Shown piece after piece: positions 13,930 to 25,949 of a stretch of DNA of 64,000 nucleotides; positions within the stretch are counted from its first letter, which is position 1; every line of letters begins with the position of its first letter. Both the position numbers and the translations under genes were made by a program. The DNA lies in the NCBI GenBank assembly GCA_947462335.1, contig OX381717.1:18219166-18283165 (forward strand), given 5' to 3'. This DNA comes from Harmothoe impar. Its lineage: Eukaryota; Annelida; Polychaeta; Phyllodocida; Polynoidae. The notes beneath the pieces are model-generated. The model was given only the letters and a program-made list of their open reading frames with translations, did no database searches and was not told where the DNA came from.

Positions 13930-15040
13930 GGGGCTGTCCATAAATGACGTCACACTCGAGGGGGTGGGTGGGTGTTGGTCTGAGTGTGACAAAGTGTGAC
14001 AGGGGGTGGGGGGGTGTCAAGCCCAATGTGACGTCACATTTTGGAAAATACAATAAACGCTATTAGATAAAATGATAAGGGCCTAAGGCACTGGTAAGCA
14101 TGCGAGAAAAAGTCATTAATTCCTCCAAATTGTCAAGTGTCTAGACAAAAGCTATTGCTCAAATTGCACAGTGATGAGAGAGCAGATTTTTTTGAGTGAC
14201 CTAACAAGGGGTATAAATGGGGGGGGGGGCGGTCCCCATGTTCATGGCCATGTCGTTTGTCACTTAAATCCCCGTGTCCCATGTCGCCTTTAAGAGCCTG
14301 TTCTGTCGCATGTTGATTTTAAGAAATGACCATGTCGCCATGTTGAATTTAGCCATCCACCCTCATTAATAAACCTTTTTGAACAAGCATTTGGTTAACG
14401 ATATATATTGAAAACATGATATGCATGTATGTATGTAGGACAACTGTGACAAGCTACATAACTACCGTAAAATCTTGCGTAGAAACCGCGGCTAGTATGC
14501 AAGTTAGCTCGGCAATGCAGCTTATAGGATCGGCACACAGTGAGGGCGGGGTATAGATTTGAGCGCCATGTAAGAAAAATATTTCTGTGTTCCTAGAATT
14601 TAGGTCATGACACTAAGCTTCATGTCAGATGTCAATTTTAAGAAATGGCCATGTCACACGTAGCTTAGTTTCCCATGCCACATGTCGGTTTTAAGAAATG
14701 CCCTTGTAGATTTTAAGAAATGTCCATGTCGCCATGTCTATTTTAGGGGTCGACCCCCATAGTGGGGGTGCAGCTTAAACTAGAGGTTTTAGATGTACAC
14801 TACAGTGCTAAACTCACCATAATCAGACTCCTGTGTGGCCTATAGGATTGTCCTAAGGGGTGCGGTTTATATGCAAGTTAGGCTTATACACAATTTTCCA
14901 GTAAGCTTTTCGAATGGGGGGGGGGGGGGTGTCTGCACATTTGTGACATAATTTTCTAGGGGGTTGACAAAGTGTGACAAGGGGGTGGGTGGGTCTTAAA
15001 AACGGCCTAAAATAGTGTGACGTCATTTATGGACGGCCCC
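13930..15040. mobile_element. DNA transposon relic with 27-bp TIRs
   Basis: The left end starts GGGGCTGTCCATAAATGACG; the reverse complement of the right end is the same over 27 bases with one mismatch. GGGGC-type ends followed by GTCCATAAAT are known from some eukaryotic IS-like/other cut-and-paste families, but a convincing target-site duplication was not seen, so no superfamily is assigned. A family A repeat (about 14464-14894) is inside it, so it is a nested composite. It carries no transposase. Confidence 0.65.
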
Positions 15041-15566
15041 AATGTAGTTCACTATCTTACAATTGATATGTATTTTGAAATCGTCCTTCAATGTGTTCAT
15101 TGCTTTAAGAGAACCATCATTAGCCCTAATTTCCGGAGAAGACATTAATAGATATGGAAAACCTTACAGGTGCATTCCATTATCAAATATCATAGCGATA
15201 AAGGGTTGAATGCACATTTGTGAAATTCTAGTTTTTTCTATTCAGTTGAAATCTTATTTTTGGCATGGAAATTTAACTATTCATGATATCTGAAATGTGC
15301 ATTCACTAGATATGCCCGAATATCATTAGAAAAATCCTGAATTAGTTGTTTTGTTCTGGAATATATAGATTCCCCCGGAAATGACATTGATTGAGGCTTT
15401 GTATACTGGCCCTATCAAAGCTACTCAGTGCCATACAGTGCCTGTCCACGCAGGGTCAAAATTGAGAGATTACCTGAATTCACATGTTCATTAATACAGG
15501 AATAGTTATGACAGAGATATCATGTAAATTACTATCATATGCGCTTACTTGTTGTCTTTAATACAA

Positions 15567-15724
15567 TCAGGGGCGTGGCAACCGGGGGGACGGGGGGGAC
15601 ATGTCCCCCCCACTTTTGACCAACCCCAAAAAAGGTCAAACCAAAAAGGTCAAGTAAAAGGGGTAAAAAGGGTCAAAATACCCCTCAGTCCCCCCTACTT
15701 TAAAACTGCTTGCCACGCCCCTGA
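15567..15724. mobile_element. hAT-like MITE, 158 bp, with 8-bp TSD
   Basis: The ends are inverted: TCAGGGGCGTGGCAA at the left and TTGCCACGCCCCTGA at the right. They are flanked by a perfect 8-bp duplication TAATACAA (15559-15566 and 15725-15732). An 8-bp duplication with CAGGGGCG-type ends is the hAT signature. It has no coding capacity. Confidence 0.85.
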
Positions 15725-16080
15725 TAATACAAGCCTGTACTCATTACTAAGTGATGCATATTAACATTTTGAGAGGCATATATGTGAGACCATGCCTGTA
15801 TTTTGTTGATAATTGGCCTGCGGTGACGGCTCTGCCTACCCAATGAAACACCCTAGTTATAGGCCTTCTGTGCTGGCATAACCAGCGGAACAGAAACCGC
15901 ATAATATTCAGGATGCCGTACAGAAAGACCATTTTGAAATATGTGCATGTTTTTCCAAACTTTTAGTCGGGCCTACTCCATCTGCAGCAGTGTTTTTTCA
16001 TTTTACCGGGGGGGGGGGGGGCACTCATTTTTTTTTGACATGGGTGTGCGGCCCGGGCTGTGCGGCTGGCCCTTTGACAA

Positions 16081-16250
16081 CCCTTACTCTTGGTGAGGGG
16101 GATTTTGGAGAAAAGTGACCCTTGCTGAGGGGGATTTTGGAGAAAAGTGACCCTTGCTGAGGGGGATTTTGGAGAAAAGTGACCCTTGCTGAGGGGGATT
16201 TTGGAGAAAAGTGACCCTTGCTGAGGGGGATTTTGGAAAATAGTGCCTAG
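16081..16250. repeat. 32-bp tandem repeat, about five copies
   Basis: Near-identical repeats built from GTGACCCTTGCTGAGGGG followed by GATTTTGGAGAAAA. More degenerate and partly rearranged copies continue to about 16460. Confidence 0.85.
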
Positions 16251-16790
16251 GTTTTAGCAATTTTCCCGAGGGGTCACCCTTGGTGAAAGGGATTTTGGTC
16301 GAAAAGGACCTTTTTCTGTAAGAATTTTCGGGAAAACTCTGAAATATTACCCTTTTTGGGAGGATTTTGTAGAATTCTCGAAAAAGTGACCCTTGGTGAG
16401 GGGGATTTTGGTGAATATTGACCCTTGGTGAGGGGTATTTTGGTTAAACGCAGAGCCCTGGTGAGGGGGACTTTGCTCAAAAAGTGCCCTTCCCAGCCGC
16501 ACACATGTGTATACATAATATACCAAGTGCCCTGCCCCCGGTAATTTTTGCCGCACCCTAAAGTGATCGTATTCACCATGATATATTTCAGAGTCAATTT
16601 GATAGTCCACTAGTCAACGCTGTTGTCATCGGAGAGTCAGTGCTGAAGTTTGCGAGTCAATTTTTGGGTACTTTTCAGGCCAAAGTTTAAAAAAAAGAAG
16701 ATAAATTTAAAAAAAAAAAGGAAAATCCGTCCTGCCCTACCTAGATGTTCAGACTGTGTAACCTGAAACACACAATGTATTTTTTTTGGC

Positions 16791-17232
16791 CTGGGTCCTG
16801 TTTCTCCACAAATTTGCGGATCTCCGCAAATTTGCTTCCATAAATTTGCCGAGGTCCGCAAATATATACGGAGGCCCGTATTTGTATGCTTAAGTACTAG
16901 AAAACGAAATTTGCGGACATCCACAAATTTGAGGAATACACATTCGAGCTCCGCAAATAATATACGGGGGTCCGCAAATTTGTGGAGAAACAGCACCCTG
17001 GGTGCTGTTTCTCCACAAATTTGCGCACGTCCATGAATTTATGGACGTCCGCAAATTTCATAAATTTGCGGAGCTCCGCAAATACATAGGGACGTCCATA
17101 TTTCTATGCTTAAGTACCAAAAAACATATACTGGTCTATATTTGCGGAGCTCCATACATATATGGAGATTGCATTTATGGACGTTCGCAAATTTGAGGAT
17201 GTCCGCAAATTTGTGGAGAAACAGCACCCTGG
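16791..17232. repeat. Two tandem copies of the CTGTTTCTCCACAAAT palindromic repeat
   Basis: Each copy starts with CTGTTTCTCCACAAAT and ends with the inverse ATTTGTGGAGAAACAG. They abut at about 16995-17000. The interior is a series of smaller palindromes such as GCGGAGCTCCGC and GGACGTCC. Relatives lie at 34466-36756 (interrupted) and 51470-51593. The ORFs that run through are a by-product of the palindromes. Confidence 0.75.
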
Positions 17233-17335
17233 TCCAGCAGCTCCGTTGACAGCTCTAGCGCGTGTCCAGCACATTTCCACAACAACTGCAATACAGGAAT
17301 TTATCCCTTTGATGTTGCACTGACATAAAGCTACT

Positions 17336-17612
17336 GGCTGTGTCTCACGACCTTGGGTCAATATTTTTGTCTCTGACCGGGTGCCGTCTCTGACTAGTTG
17401 CCGTCTCTGACTGGCTTGACTTGATAAGGTCGAAATACCAACAGCAGGAGGCTAATCAAATTATAATTATATAACAACCGTCATTACATTTTTACAAATA
17501 CTTATATATGCGAGAATAATTCTTTTCACAACATCTTTTTTCTGACACCTGGTCAGAGACGGTACCTGGTCAGAGACGGCACCCGGTCAGAGACAAAAAC
17601 ATTGGCCCTATA
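17336..17612. mobile_element. GGCTGTGTCTCACGA MITE, right end truncated
   Basis: The left terminus GGCTGTGTCTCACGACC is followed by GTCTCTGACCGGGTGCC blocks, and the right half has the inverted GGTCAGAGACGG blocks. The final inverted terminus seen in the copies at 45026-45306 and 48045-48354 is missing here. Confidence 0.7.
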
Positions 17613-17983
17613 TACTTTAGTGCAACAGTAGCTGCTCCTAATTGAGCCAGTTATCAAAATCATACAGGGGTGGCAGAGGCAACTTCACTTTTAGGGACAC
17701 AGCCGATCCGAATCAAAGTGGTTTCCCAGTCAGCAAAGAACGTTTTTAAATATTTTTCAACGGTTTTAATTGGTTTAATAGAAAACATTTGTACTTTGAA
17801 CGTTGTAAAACATAACAATTTAGTTTGGAGAAAAAAGTTAGTGGAAAAACATTATTTTGGCGTTAATAAAACGTTTCTGTTGGTTTCCGTATTGGCTATC
17901 AGGTGGCAGCACTATCCTATCATGTCACTAAGCTGGGTCTTCATCCTTTATATCAATTGAAATGTGACATAAAGTTTGCCTTA

Positions 17984-18628
17984 GGCCAAATAAAAAAAGG
18001 TTTGTTTCAGGTAACATGGGATGCAAATCTAGGGTCGGTAGGTCGGATTCTTTTTTTTTCTACTTTTTTTTTTACAGCCCCTCTACGCTACCAAAAAAGT
18101 GTAGAAATGGGAAAATAAATTTCAGATTTTTTTTAAACCTAAAATTGACCCTTTTAAATTTAAAATTGACGATTATATCTAGTAATGTAATCTATTATGA
18201 TTGTGTAATATTTATATGAGTACAAACTCAGGCTACATGGCATAAAATTTACATCCATATTTAATGTATGTAACACCCTTTAGTATGAGGTTATAGTGAA
18301 TATTGTAACACAGGTGGCTTACGAAAACTGACATATTGTCAAGTAGCAGCCTATTCTCATAGTATCATTTTGGAACAGAATACTTTGTCGAGTGCTATAA
18401 TTGAATTTCATGGTGTGTTGCAAAATGAAGAAATCTTTAAAAAAGGAAACTTGTATAATACCGTTGACCTATGATGAATAAATATGATCAAACTTGAACT
18501 TGAACTTGAACCCTGAAAAAGGGTAAAAATATTAAAATTTCTTCAAAATTGCATAAAAAAACGTAGGGTCATCCCTGTTTTGATAGGGTCGGTCAGGTGA
18601 TCTGAAACAAATCTTTTTTTTTTTGGCC
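17984..18628. mobile_element. GGCCAAA-ended MITE with TTA duplication
   Basis: The inverted ends GGCCAAATAAAAAAAGG and TCTTTTTTTTTTGGCC extend inward to shared TTTGTTTCAG and AGGGTCGGT words. TTA flanks both ends (17981-17983 and 18629-18631), fitting a PIF/Harbinger-like TWA target. A second complete copy is at 44277-44546, and fragments lie near 3870 and 16720-16790. Confidence 0.65.
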
Positions 18629-18631
18629 TTA

Positions 18632-20259
18632 GTAACATCTTCCAATGGTTGCAGCTGTAACATGTCATGACCCTAATATTTGGGAGTCACTTTAGAGTCA
18701 TGGAGAAAGTAACTTTGTTAATCGAGTTCTGACTCCCATTTGGGAGTCACTGTGATTCTACTTCTTTTCTGTGTAAAGATAATAACGAAGTAGAAAAAAA
18801 AACACTTCTTGAAAAAATGAGGCGAGGAAAAAAGAGGGAAATCTCCTGTTGTCATACTGATTTATCCCTCTAATATAAGTGGCGACACAATCTCCAATAA
18901 ATCGTAATCTATAATGATTAATATTGCAAAGTCTTTGCTTCATGCTTAATATTCTGTCTGGGACACATATGATGCTTCCGAAAGAGGAAATCTGACACTA
19001 TAATTATATAGGCCTGTTTAGATCAAAATAACCCCTATTTTAGACTGTTCCAACCATCCGCTTAGCTGTAAAAATCAGAAAGTGTCCTCAGTTTCCATCA
19101 ATTAAGCTTGGAAATGATGTGCGAGACGTCTGCTGTATTAGTAGAGTAAATATGTAACAATTTTAGCAGGTATTTGGCACCTCTGGCAGAAAACATGAAA
19201 AGTTGCACACATGGGCTTTACCTAATACTGAACTCATATCAAAGAGGATACATGATTTTAGAAAAGTACTTCCAAATGAAAAATTACATTAAACTAAAAA
19301 AGTGTGAAAATAAAGAATAATCCAATTAAATATCACACATGTTAATAAGATGGGCTTACACACTATAATAGGGGTGAACTAGGGTAATATGATAATGCTG
19401 ATTCCAAATCTGCTATCTGTATGATGCTATCTAGGAATGATCAAGGTCAAAATTAAGGTCAAAGGTCAGAAACCAACTAAACATGTACATGTATAAGAAA
19501 ACACTAACATGGTCATCTGCTCTGTCTATTTGTGTGTCTGTCAGTGTCTCTGTCTATGTGTCGTGCTGTGTCTCTGAGTGTATGTTTCTTCACTGATAAT
19601 AATACCCATAGTCAGTAGTGACTATACCACCATCTCTCTGTTCATTAGATTGTGCGTTAGTTTTAAGCATGCTTACTCAAGACATCATAGCACACATGGA
19701 TTCTCAAGTTGGATCTGCTTTTGTCCAAATTCTGATCATGTAATGGTGGATCTCTAGGCATCCAGACTAGGATGTACGGAAGTTGACTGGATAAAGGGTC
19801 ATAATGTGCCAGGGATATGCAGGGGTAGACACTAACTTTTTCAGCCATGGTCTACCCAGGCCCGTAGCCTGAGAAATACATGGGCCCAGACCTAAAACTG
19901 TGGGCCCAGAATATATATTTTACTTTTCTGTATCTGCTCAAGATAGATTCAGACTGTACCAGAATGGCTGGCTTCATGGTGATTTTCCCTTTCCAACGAT
20001 ATATAACATATAGCTATTTTGATAACGACATATTCTCCTTGAATTTTCCCCCTGCACTCCTGTGAGCCACCCGGGCCCATAGGAAGGTAATCCTTCAGAA
20101 AACTGGGGACCCTGACCCAATACTACGGGCCATTGGCTCCCGGACCAGCGTTAGTGTTTACCCCTGCATATGCCCCATCCTCATCTTCCTCTTCTATTGG
20201 TGCTAGGATAGGTACCCCTGGGACATCACCCCCTGGGACATCTACCCCCTGGGACATCT
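18632..20259. other. No recognisable gene
   Basis: AT-rich sequence with no domain-bearing ORF and no clear repeat structure. A short minus-strand ORF at 19663-19848 has no recognisable motif. Confidence 0.45.
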
Positions 20260-20575
20260 ATCCCCTGGACCTTTGCCCTCTCTGCCTTGCCCTGCTTTAC
20301 TCTACCTGGCTCTATTCTACATTACTCTGCTCTGCCTTACTCTACCCTGCTTTACATTACACTGCTCCGCCTTGCTCTGCCCTTCTCTGCTCTACATTAC
20401 CCTGTCCTTCTCTGCCTTTGTCTACTCTACTGTGTACTTAAGTGTCTACTCTACTGTAAGTTACTGTGCTTTAGCTTGATCTACCCTAATTTACACAACA
20501 TTACACTGCTCTGTTTTGCCCTGCCTTACTCTGCCTGCTTCTATTCTACATTACTCTGCTCTGTCCTAGAGAGTA
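20260..20575. repeat. Degenerate pyrimidine-rich minisatellite
   Basis: Long run of CTCTGC, CTTTAC, CTCTAC and TTACTC words on the plus strand. All three plus frames stay open for long stretches, which is why Leu/Ser/Cys-rich ORFs appear here. They are not supported as genes. Confidence 0.75.
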
Positions 20576-20707
20576 CGCAAAAGATATTACCCAATAACCA
20601 GTAATATGATTATATGACATGTTTACATTTACATAACATTTACATAACCAACCACCAACATCTGGCATTTTCAAGCAACACATCTTGTTTTATACAGTTT
20701 GCATCAT

Positions 20708-21739
20708 TTAATAAACACTTGCGGTTCCCCTTCCCAATACAACACCGTTAGTCCGGCTACCATCGGCCAACTCTATGAAGTGTCTCTCGGGGTCAAAGTT
20801 TTTATCAAAGTTCACAAACTTGGACTTGTCGTTGATAATGTGCGTAGTTGCACCACAGTCCACCAGCAAACCATGTGCTTTGTCTTGGTCACTAGAAATG
20901 TCCACATTCACTCGAAACACAAAAGAGTGTGTGTCCGGTTTGTCAGTGTCATTAACAGTTCTGACAGAGTCCTTCTTCTTGTGGCAGTACTCAGTGTCAT
21001 GTGTGTGTGTCTTACAGTTCTGACACCAACGGGGCAATCTCTCCTTGTTTTTACAGTCAACATATTTGTGCCCCTGTTGCCCGCAGGCGAAGCATGTAAT
21101 GGGTTTACCATAACCACCACCACGTTTGTCATTTCCAACTCTCATAATACTGTCCTCGCTAGATCTAGATCCCGAACACTTGGCATTCTCTTCAAAGCTT
21201 CTCAATGCCACTTTAAATTCACTGAATTTATGTTCCTTGTCATCTTTCTGGGTCACCACAGTTTCAAATGTTTTATATTCTGAAGGCAGTCCCTTTAGCA
21301 CCATAGCTATCAGTAAACTATCACTGACATTTTCCCCAGCTCCCTTCAATGCAGTTGCAGTTGTTTCTGCCCTTATCATATAGTCTGTGACACACTCATT
21401 AGGGCCTAGCTGTAGGGATGTCAGTTGTGTGTACAAGGAAATTATTCTGGGCTTACTCTTTTCTTGATAGTGTGCCCTTAGGATTTTCAGAGACTCCCTC
21501 CCATCATCCTTTTCATCCCTTATTATAAGAGATAAACTCCTGTCATCTAGGAACTGTACTAGTTCAGAGAAGGCCTCAGCCTTTTTATCCACAGATGCTA
21601 TTCCTACACCATCAATTACATCAAGCAGTTTCAATTTCCTCATGTAGCCAAGAAACCTCACTTCCCACAGTTCATACTTTGCCTCATCTCCATCAAACAT
21701 CAGATGCTTGGACCCATAACCTGTAGAGCTGGAAGACAT
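20708..21739 (-). CDS. Ty1/copia retrotransposon Gag with start of protease (truncated element)
   Basis: Gag packages retrotransposon RNA, and the adjoining aspartic protease would process the polyprotein. From the ATG at 21739 (chosen because the longer frame opens with GTG) the ORF is 343 codons. It shows a copia-type Gag domain in the N-terminal half and a CCHC zinc knuckle, CFACGQQGHKYVDC. A second Cys/His cluster follows. Then comes a copia protease active-site region, LLVDCGATTHI, followed by the typical ELADGS block. The frame stops soon after, at 20708. No integrase, reverse transcriptase, RNase H or LTR was found next to it, so this is a 5' fragment or a retained gag-protease gene. 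Having no stop codon over 343 codons is notable for a fragment. The family assignment is firm; whether it is functional is not known. Confidence 0.85.
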   Translation of the reverse strand: MSSSSTGYGSKHLMFDGDEAKYELWEVRFLGYMRKLKLLDVIDGVGIASVDKKAEAFSELVQFLDDRSLSLIIRDEKDDGRESLKILRAHYQEKSKPRIISLYTQLTSLQLGPNECVTDYMIRAETTATALKGAGENVSDSLLIAMVLKGLPSEYKTFETVVTQKDDKEHKFSEFKVALRSFEENAKCSGSRSSEDSIMRVGNDKRGGGYGKPITCFACGQQGHKYVDCKNKERLPRWCQNCKTHTHDTEYCHKKKDSVRTVNDTDKPDTHSFVFRVNVDISSDQDKAHGLLVDCGATTHIINDKSKFVNFDKNFDPERHFIELADGSRTNGVVLGRGTASVY

Positions 21740-22908
21740 ATTTAGTTTGTGGAGGATTATCTTCAAGAAAAGGCACAACACTTCTTATCTTGAATTGCCA
21801 AACAAATTCCGTCGTAGACCACGCTACTTCCGGTTTATTGGGCAGCAAAACACAACACCATATGCAACTGGATTTTACTTCTATTAACTACCACCAGGGC
21901 GGCAGCACTGTACCGTGATTCCCGCGCTTGATAGCACTACGTAAGTTTAACCTCAACATCAACAACCAAGATGCATTATTATGATAAGGGTTTGTTGACC
22001 TATTATGCACAACAGGTTTGACCAAATGACTTTTTGGGTTAATAGAAAGCAGTAATGAATATAGGTGCAAATTACCACAATTTTATGCATAGCCATCCAT
22101 CTGAACACTACTTTTTTTACATGCAATAAATACATGCATATTGGTTTCTATCATCTAGATTATCTTTTGAATTTTATTCAATTCTAAAATGATTAATATA
22201 TATTTTTAAAGAAATAAAAGTTGAACTTTTACTTTATTTTTTCAATGTTGTTTTACATGCAGTCACATTAATTAAAATGGATGTATCCTCTTAGAATCAG
22301 GTTCAGCAAGTCTTAAAACCCCTGTATACCAAATTTCATGCTTTCTGCCGGAAGTGCCAAACCATTGCACCTATTTCTTGTACTATATGATCAAAAAGGA
22401 AATGCCTGGCAAAAACACATTCAAACTTATAATTTCCTTCATTGAAAACACTTTAGTTGGTGAGTCTCATATATGGTGGGAACATCTATGGTATATGTAA
22501 CTCGCCTCTAGAGGGGCTGGCATGATGCAGCGAGATAGCAACCTGCTCATCATTATGCAGCACACACGAGTCACTCATGATGCATAATAAACCTAGCAAG
22601 CAACGGTAGTTTGGGCCAACGTCAGCAGGTCGCAAGTAAAATTTTAACGTTGGCACAAGGTTTGGCTGTCAATGTTGGTACAACATTGGTAAATTTATTT
22701 CGTAAACAAGAATTGCGGTTGTTGCCGCGTAAAAAAATGCCTCAGGCATTTTCATACGCGGCAACAACCGCAATTCTTGCATTTGAAGGAACATAATGTC
22801 TACATGGTTGGTATATTTGTAGGGGACCCATTCAAGACACCATATAAACAGGGCGGGAGGATGATATAACTGACGGATGTGACACAACAGGGGAAAACAT
22901 GCCATTAC
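21740..22908. other. AT-rich stretch; one family B fragment
   Basis: Nothing coding was recognised. A degenerate GATGCAGC / CTCGCC block at about 22495-22600 belongs to family B. A short perfect inverted repeat, AAGAATTGCGGTTGTTGCCG and its complement, at about 22709-22780 could form a hairpin. Confidence 0.45.
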
Positions 22909-23956
22909 AGGTAGGATTATAATCAACCTCAGGAGCATCGAAATGGGTGTTGCTAGGCAGATAAACAATTAGAAAAGCTGTTGCTATGCAACCAGCTGTC
23001 TTAGCAACAAACCACTAGAACCATTGAATTCCTCGGGTCCATGTTAGGGGGGGTAGGTAGGATTATAATCAACCTCAGGAGCATGGAAATGGGTGTTGCT
23101 AGGCAGATAAACAATTAGAATAGCTGTTGCTAGGCAACCGGCCGTCTTAGCAACAAACCACTAGAACCATTGAGTTCCTTGGGTCCATATTAGGGGGGGT
23201 AGGTACAATTATAATCAACCTCAGGAGCATCAAAATGTGCGTTGCTAGGCAGATAAACAATTAGAATAGCTGTTGCTAGGCAACCAGCCGTCTTAGCAAC
23301 TAACCAATAGAACCATTGAATTCCTCGGGTCCATGTTAGGGGGGGTAGGTAGGATTATAATCAACCTCAGGAGCATGGAAATGGGTGTTGCTAGGCAGAT
23401 AAACAATTAGAATAGCTGTTGCTAGGCAACCAGCTGTCTTAGCAACAAACTAATAGAACCATTGAATTCCTTTGGTCTCTGTTAGGGGGGTAGGTACAAT
23501 TATAATCAGCCTCAGGAGCATCGAAATGTGCGTTGCTAGGCAGATAAACAATAAGAATAACTGTTGCTAGGCAACCGGCCGTCGTAGTAACAAAATAATA
23601 GAACCATTGAATTCCTCGGGTCCATGTTAGGGGGGGTAGGTACAATTATAATCAACCTCAGGAGCATAGAAATGGGTGTTGCTAGGCAGATAAACAATTA
23701 GAATAGCTGTTGCTAGGCAACTAGCTGTCTTAGCAACAAACTAATAGAACCATTGAATTCCTTGGGTCCATGTTAGGGGGGGTAGGTAGGATTATAATCA
23801 ACCTCAGGAGCATGGAAATGTGTGTTGCTAGGCAGATAAAGAACTAGAATAGCTGTTGCTAGGCAACCAGCTGTCTTAGCAACAAACCAATAGAACCATT
23901 GAATTCCTTGGGTCCATGTTAGGGGACGTAGGTATGCTTATGATCAACCTCAGGAT
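22909..23956. repeat. Satellite array, about seven 146-bp units
   Basis: Direct repeats with a ~146-bp period. Each starts near GTAGGATTATAATCAACC and ends with GGTCCATGTTAGGGGGG. Every unit carries GTTGCTAGGCAGATAAACAA and GTTGCTAGGCAAC. The latter is an imperfect palindrome matching the RFX X-box pattern. Units differ by a few substitutions each, so the array is fairly young. It is not a CRISPR array, because the whole period is conserved with no unique spacers. Confidence 0.9.
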
Positions 23957-24975
23957 CGAAGGTTGATTAATATTAATTTTATCATTATATGTATAAATTT
24001 GTGTTGTGACACCTTAAAACAAAATGGCGGCACCCCTTAAAACAAAATGGCGGCACCCGTACTGACTTCCTGTCAAATGAAAACAATATAATGCCTCAAC
24101 CTGGTAGTTCGCAAGCTCACCACCAGGGCCCCTCCGGGGCCTTTCGGCCTTAAAAAAACATTGGCAATACTCACAATGTTTAGCCAACATTGATACAACG
24201 GAAGATTATTCATGTCATTCAAACGTTGGCATAATGCTGCATCTCCAACCTCCACCAGATGGCATTGGAGGTTGTAAGAAGATGCTTTTCCTATCAGATA
24301 CATTATCTTTCCTCATAATTGGCCAATAATTGGGAGTCTTGTGTTTTATATAGCATTTGAAACCTATTCTATTCTATTTATAATCCATTGTATTCCTTAT
24401 TACCACCTTTAAATGTAATATGAAAGAATCCTGGCAGTATTCCTATGAGGACATCATTTTGTAGACAATGATAGGTAGATAAGGTGTAGGGATAGGATAT
24501 GATTCTGTTTCGCCCTAGCCTTCACGGCGATATACGCCTGCCCATCCCTATGGGACCGGAGTGAAATGCAAGAAGAATGGTTCTGTATCACTTCTTGCCC
24601 ATTTTAGCTGAGATTAAGGTGAGATGAAAATAGAGAAATGCTCTTAAATGATCATTGTTGAGAGCCAATAAGTCTATATGATGAGCAAACTATGTTCCCC
24701 AAATCTCCCCAGTCACACATTGATAATCAAAGTTGGATTAACACCACAAACAAATGTCAGATTTAACCATGAAATGGTTGGTTAGATGTTGGCACAACAT
24801 CAATATATGATGTTGTTACAACGTTAAGCCAATGTCATGCCAACTGCGATGTTGGTGACATTGGCGACATTGGCACCAACCAAAAGGCACTTGTGACAAC
24901 GTGCTAGCTGGGTCTAACGACTGATGTTGCCTTATAAGTTTGAAAAGATTATGTAGTCCTAATGATCAATACCCA
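23957..24975. other. No recognisable gene
   Basis: Contains a short duplication of CACCCTTAAAACAAAATGGCGG-like sequence near 24010-24055 and otherwise ordinary AT-rich sequence. Confidence 0.45.
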
Positions 24976-25122
24976 CCCAGCTAACAAAAAAACGTTATTT
25001 TACATCAAAATAACGTTTTAAAACTTTATGTAACGTTATGCCATGGTAAGGAACCTTGGAGAAATGTTGTATAACATTATACAACGTTATAAAATGTTGT
25101 ATAACGTTTTTTGTTTACTGGG
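24976..25122. mobile_element. CCCAGCTAAC-ended AACGTT MITE
   Basis: The ends CCCAGCTAACAAAAAAACG and CGTTTTTTGTTTACTGGG are inverted. The interior is built of AACGTTATA-type palindromes. Relatives are at 48723-48859 (complete) and the larger 27088-28225, with a fragment near 17725-17880. Confidence 0.7.
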
Positions 25123-25127
25123 CATTA

Positions 25128-25437
25128 GGGAGTGCTCATTTTTTAACAACAGGGGAGTGCTGAGATTTTGCATGGAGCGACTGAAATTTTTTCACCGCCC
25201 CCCCAGAGGGGTCGAAATTTTTTACCCCCTCCCGGCAGGCCAAAAATCGCACGCGTTCGCGCCCCTTTGTAGCATAGTAACGCGCGGCTTTTCCCCTCAA
25301 TAGAGGTTGAATTTTTTTTACCCCCCCAAGAGGGGTCTACATTTTTTACCCCCCCCCCGGTCAAGGGGTCCAAATATTTTACCCCCCCCCCAAATTCACT
25401 ACCCCCCCGCCCCTGTTGTTAAAAAATGAGGACTCCC
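25128..25437. mobile_element. PIF/Harbinger-like MITE (GGGAGTGCTCATTTTTTAAC)
   Basis: The inverted termini GGGAGTGCTCATTTTTTAAC / TTAAAAAATGAGGACTCCC are flanked by TTA (25125-25127 and 25438-25440). The interior is rich in C runs and carries a conserved TTTGTAGCATAGTAACGCGC core. Other copies are at 33674-33991 and 50488-50759, with a truncated one from 62365. Confidence 0.8.
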
Positions 25438-25734
25438 TTACATATTTATGTGCTTCCTGCATGCAGAGACTGTTCCACCCTATTTACTATGTATACCCTC
25501 CCTCCCCTTGTAACTGTAGTGTGGAGCCTGAAACCAGGTCAAGTCCTGGCGCTGTGCTGTCTGTGCCTCAAGGACACACACAGTAACCACATACAACAGC
25601 CACACACTGATACAGGCAGACATTATATTCACCAGGGCTAGACAGTAGTTGTTATCTGCATATTGACGATCCAATCTAAAGCTTCATAAACACATGCTAA
25701 CCTGTCAGAAAGACTGCCTAGATCAAGAGGTAGG

Positions 25735-25949
25735 TACCCTAAAACCTTGCTTATAAGCCTAACTAGCGTATAAGCCGCACCCCAAGTATGGGACGATCCT
25801 ATAAGCCACACAAGGGGTCTGATTATGGCGACTTTAGTACTGAACTATAGTAGCAAAATCTCTCGTATAAGCTGCACCCGACGCTATAAGCTGCACCAGC
25901 GATCTGACTCGCGTACTAGCCGCGGCTTATACGTGAGGTTTTACGGTAC
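25735..25949. repeat. Family A inverted repeat
   Basis: Ends TACCCTAAAACCTTGC and GTGAGGTTTTACGGTA, with repeated TATAAGCCGCACC words inside. Same family as 329-553. Confidence 0.65.

Noticed and set aside
20133..20604. Leu/Cys-rich ORFs over 100 codons
   Set aside because: Made by the pyrimidine-rich minisatellite, open in several frames at once.
22909..23956. Possible CRISPR array
   Set aside because: The full 146-bp period is conserved with no unique spacers, in a eukaryotic context. It is a satellite.
25480..25674. Minus-strand ORF with a signal-peptide-like hydrophobic segment
   Set aside because: No convincing donor site or downstream exon, and no recognisable mature domain.
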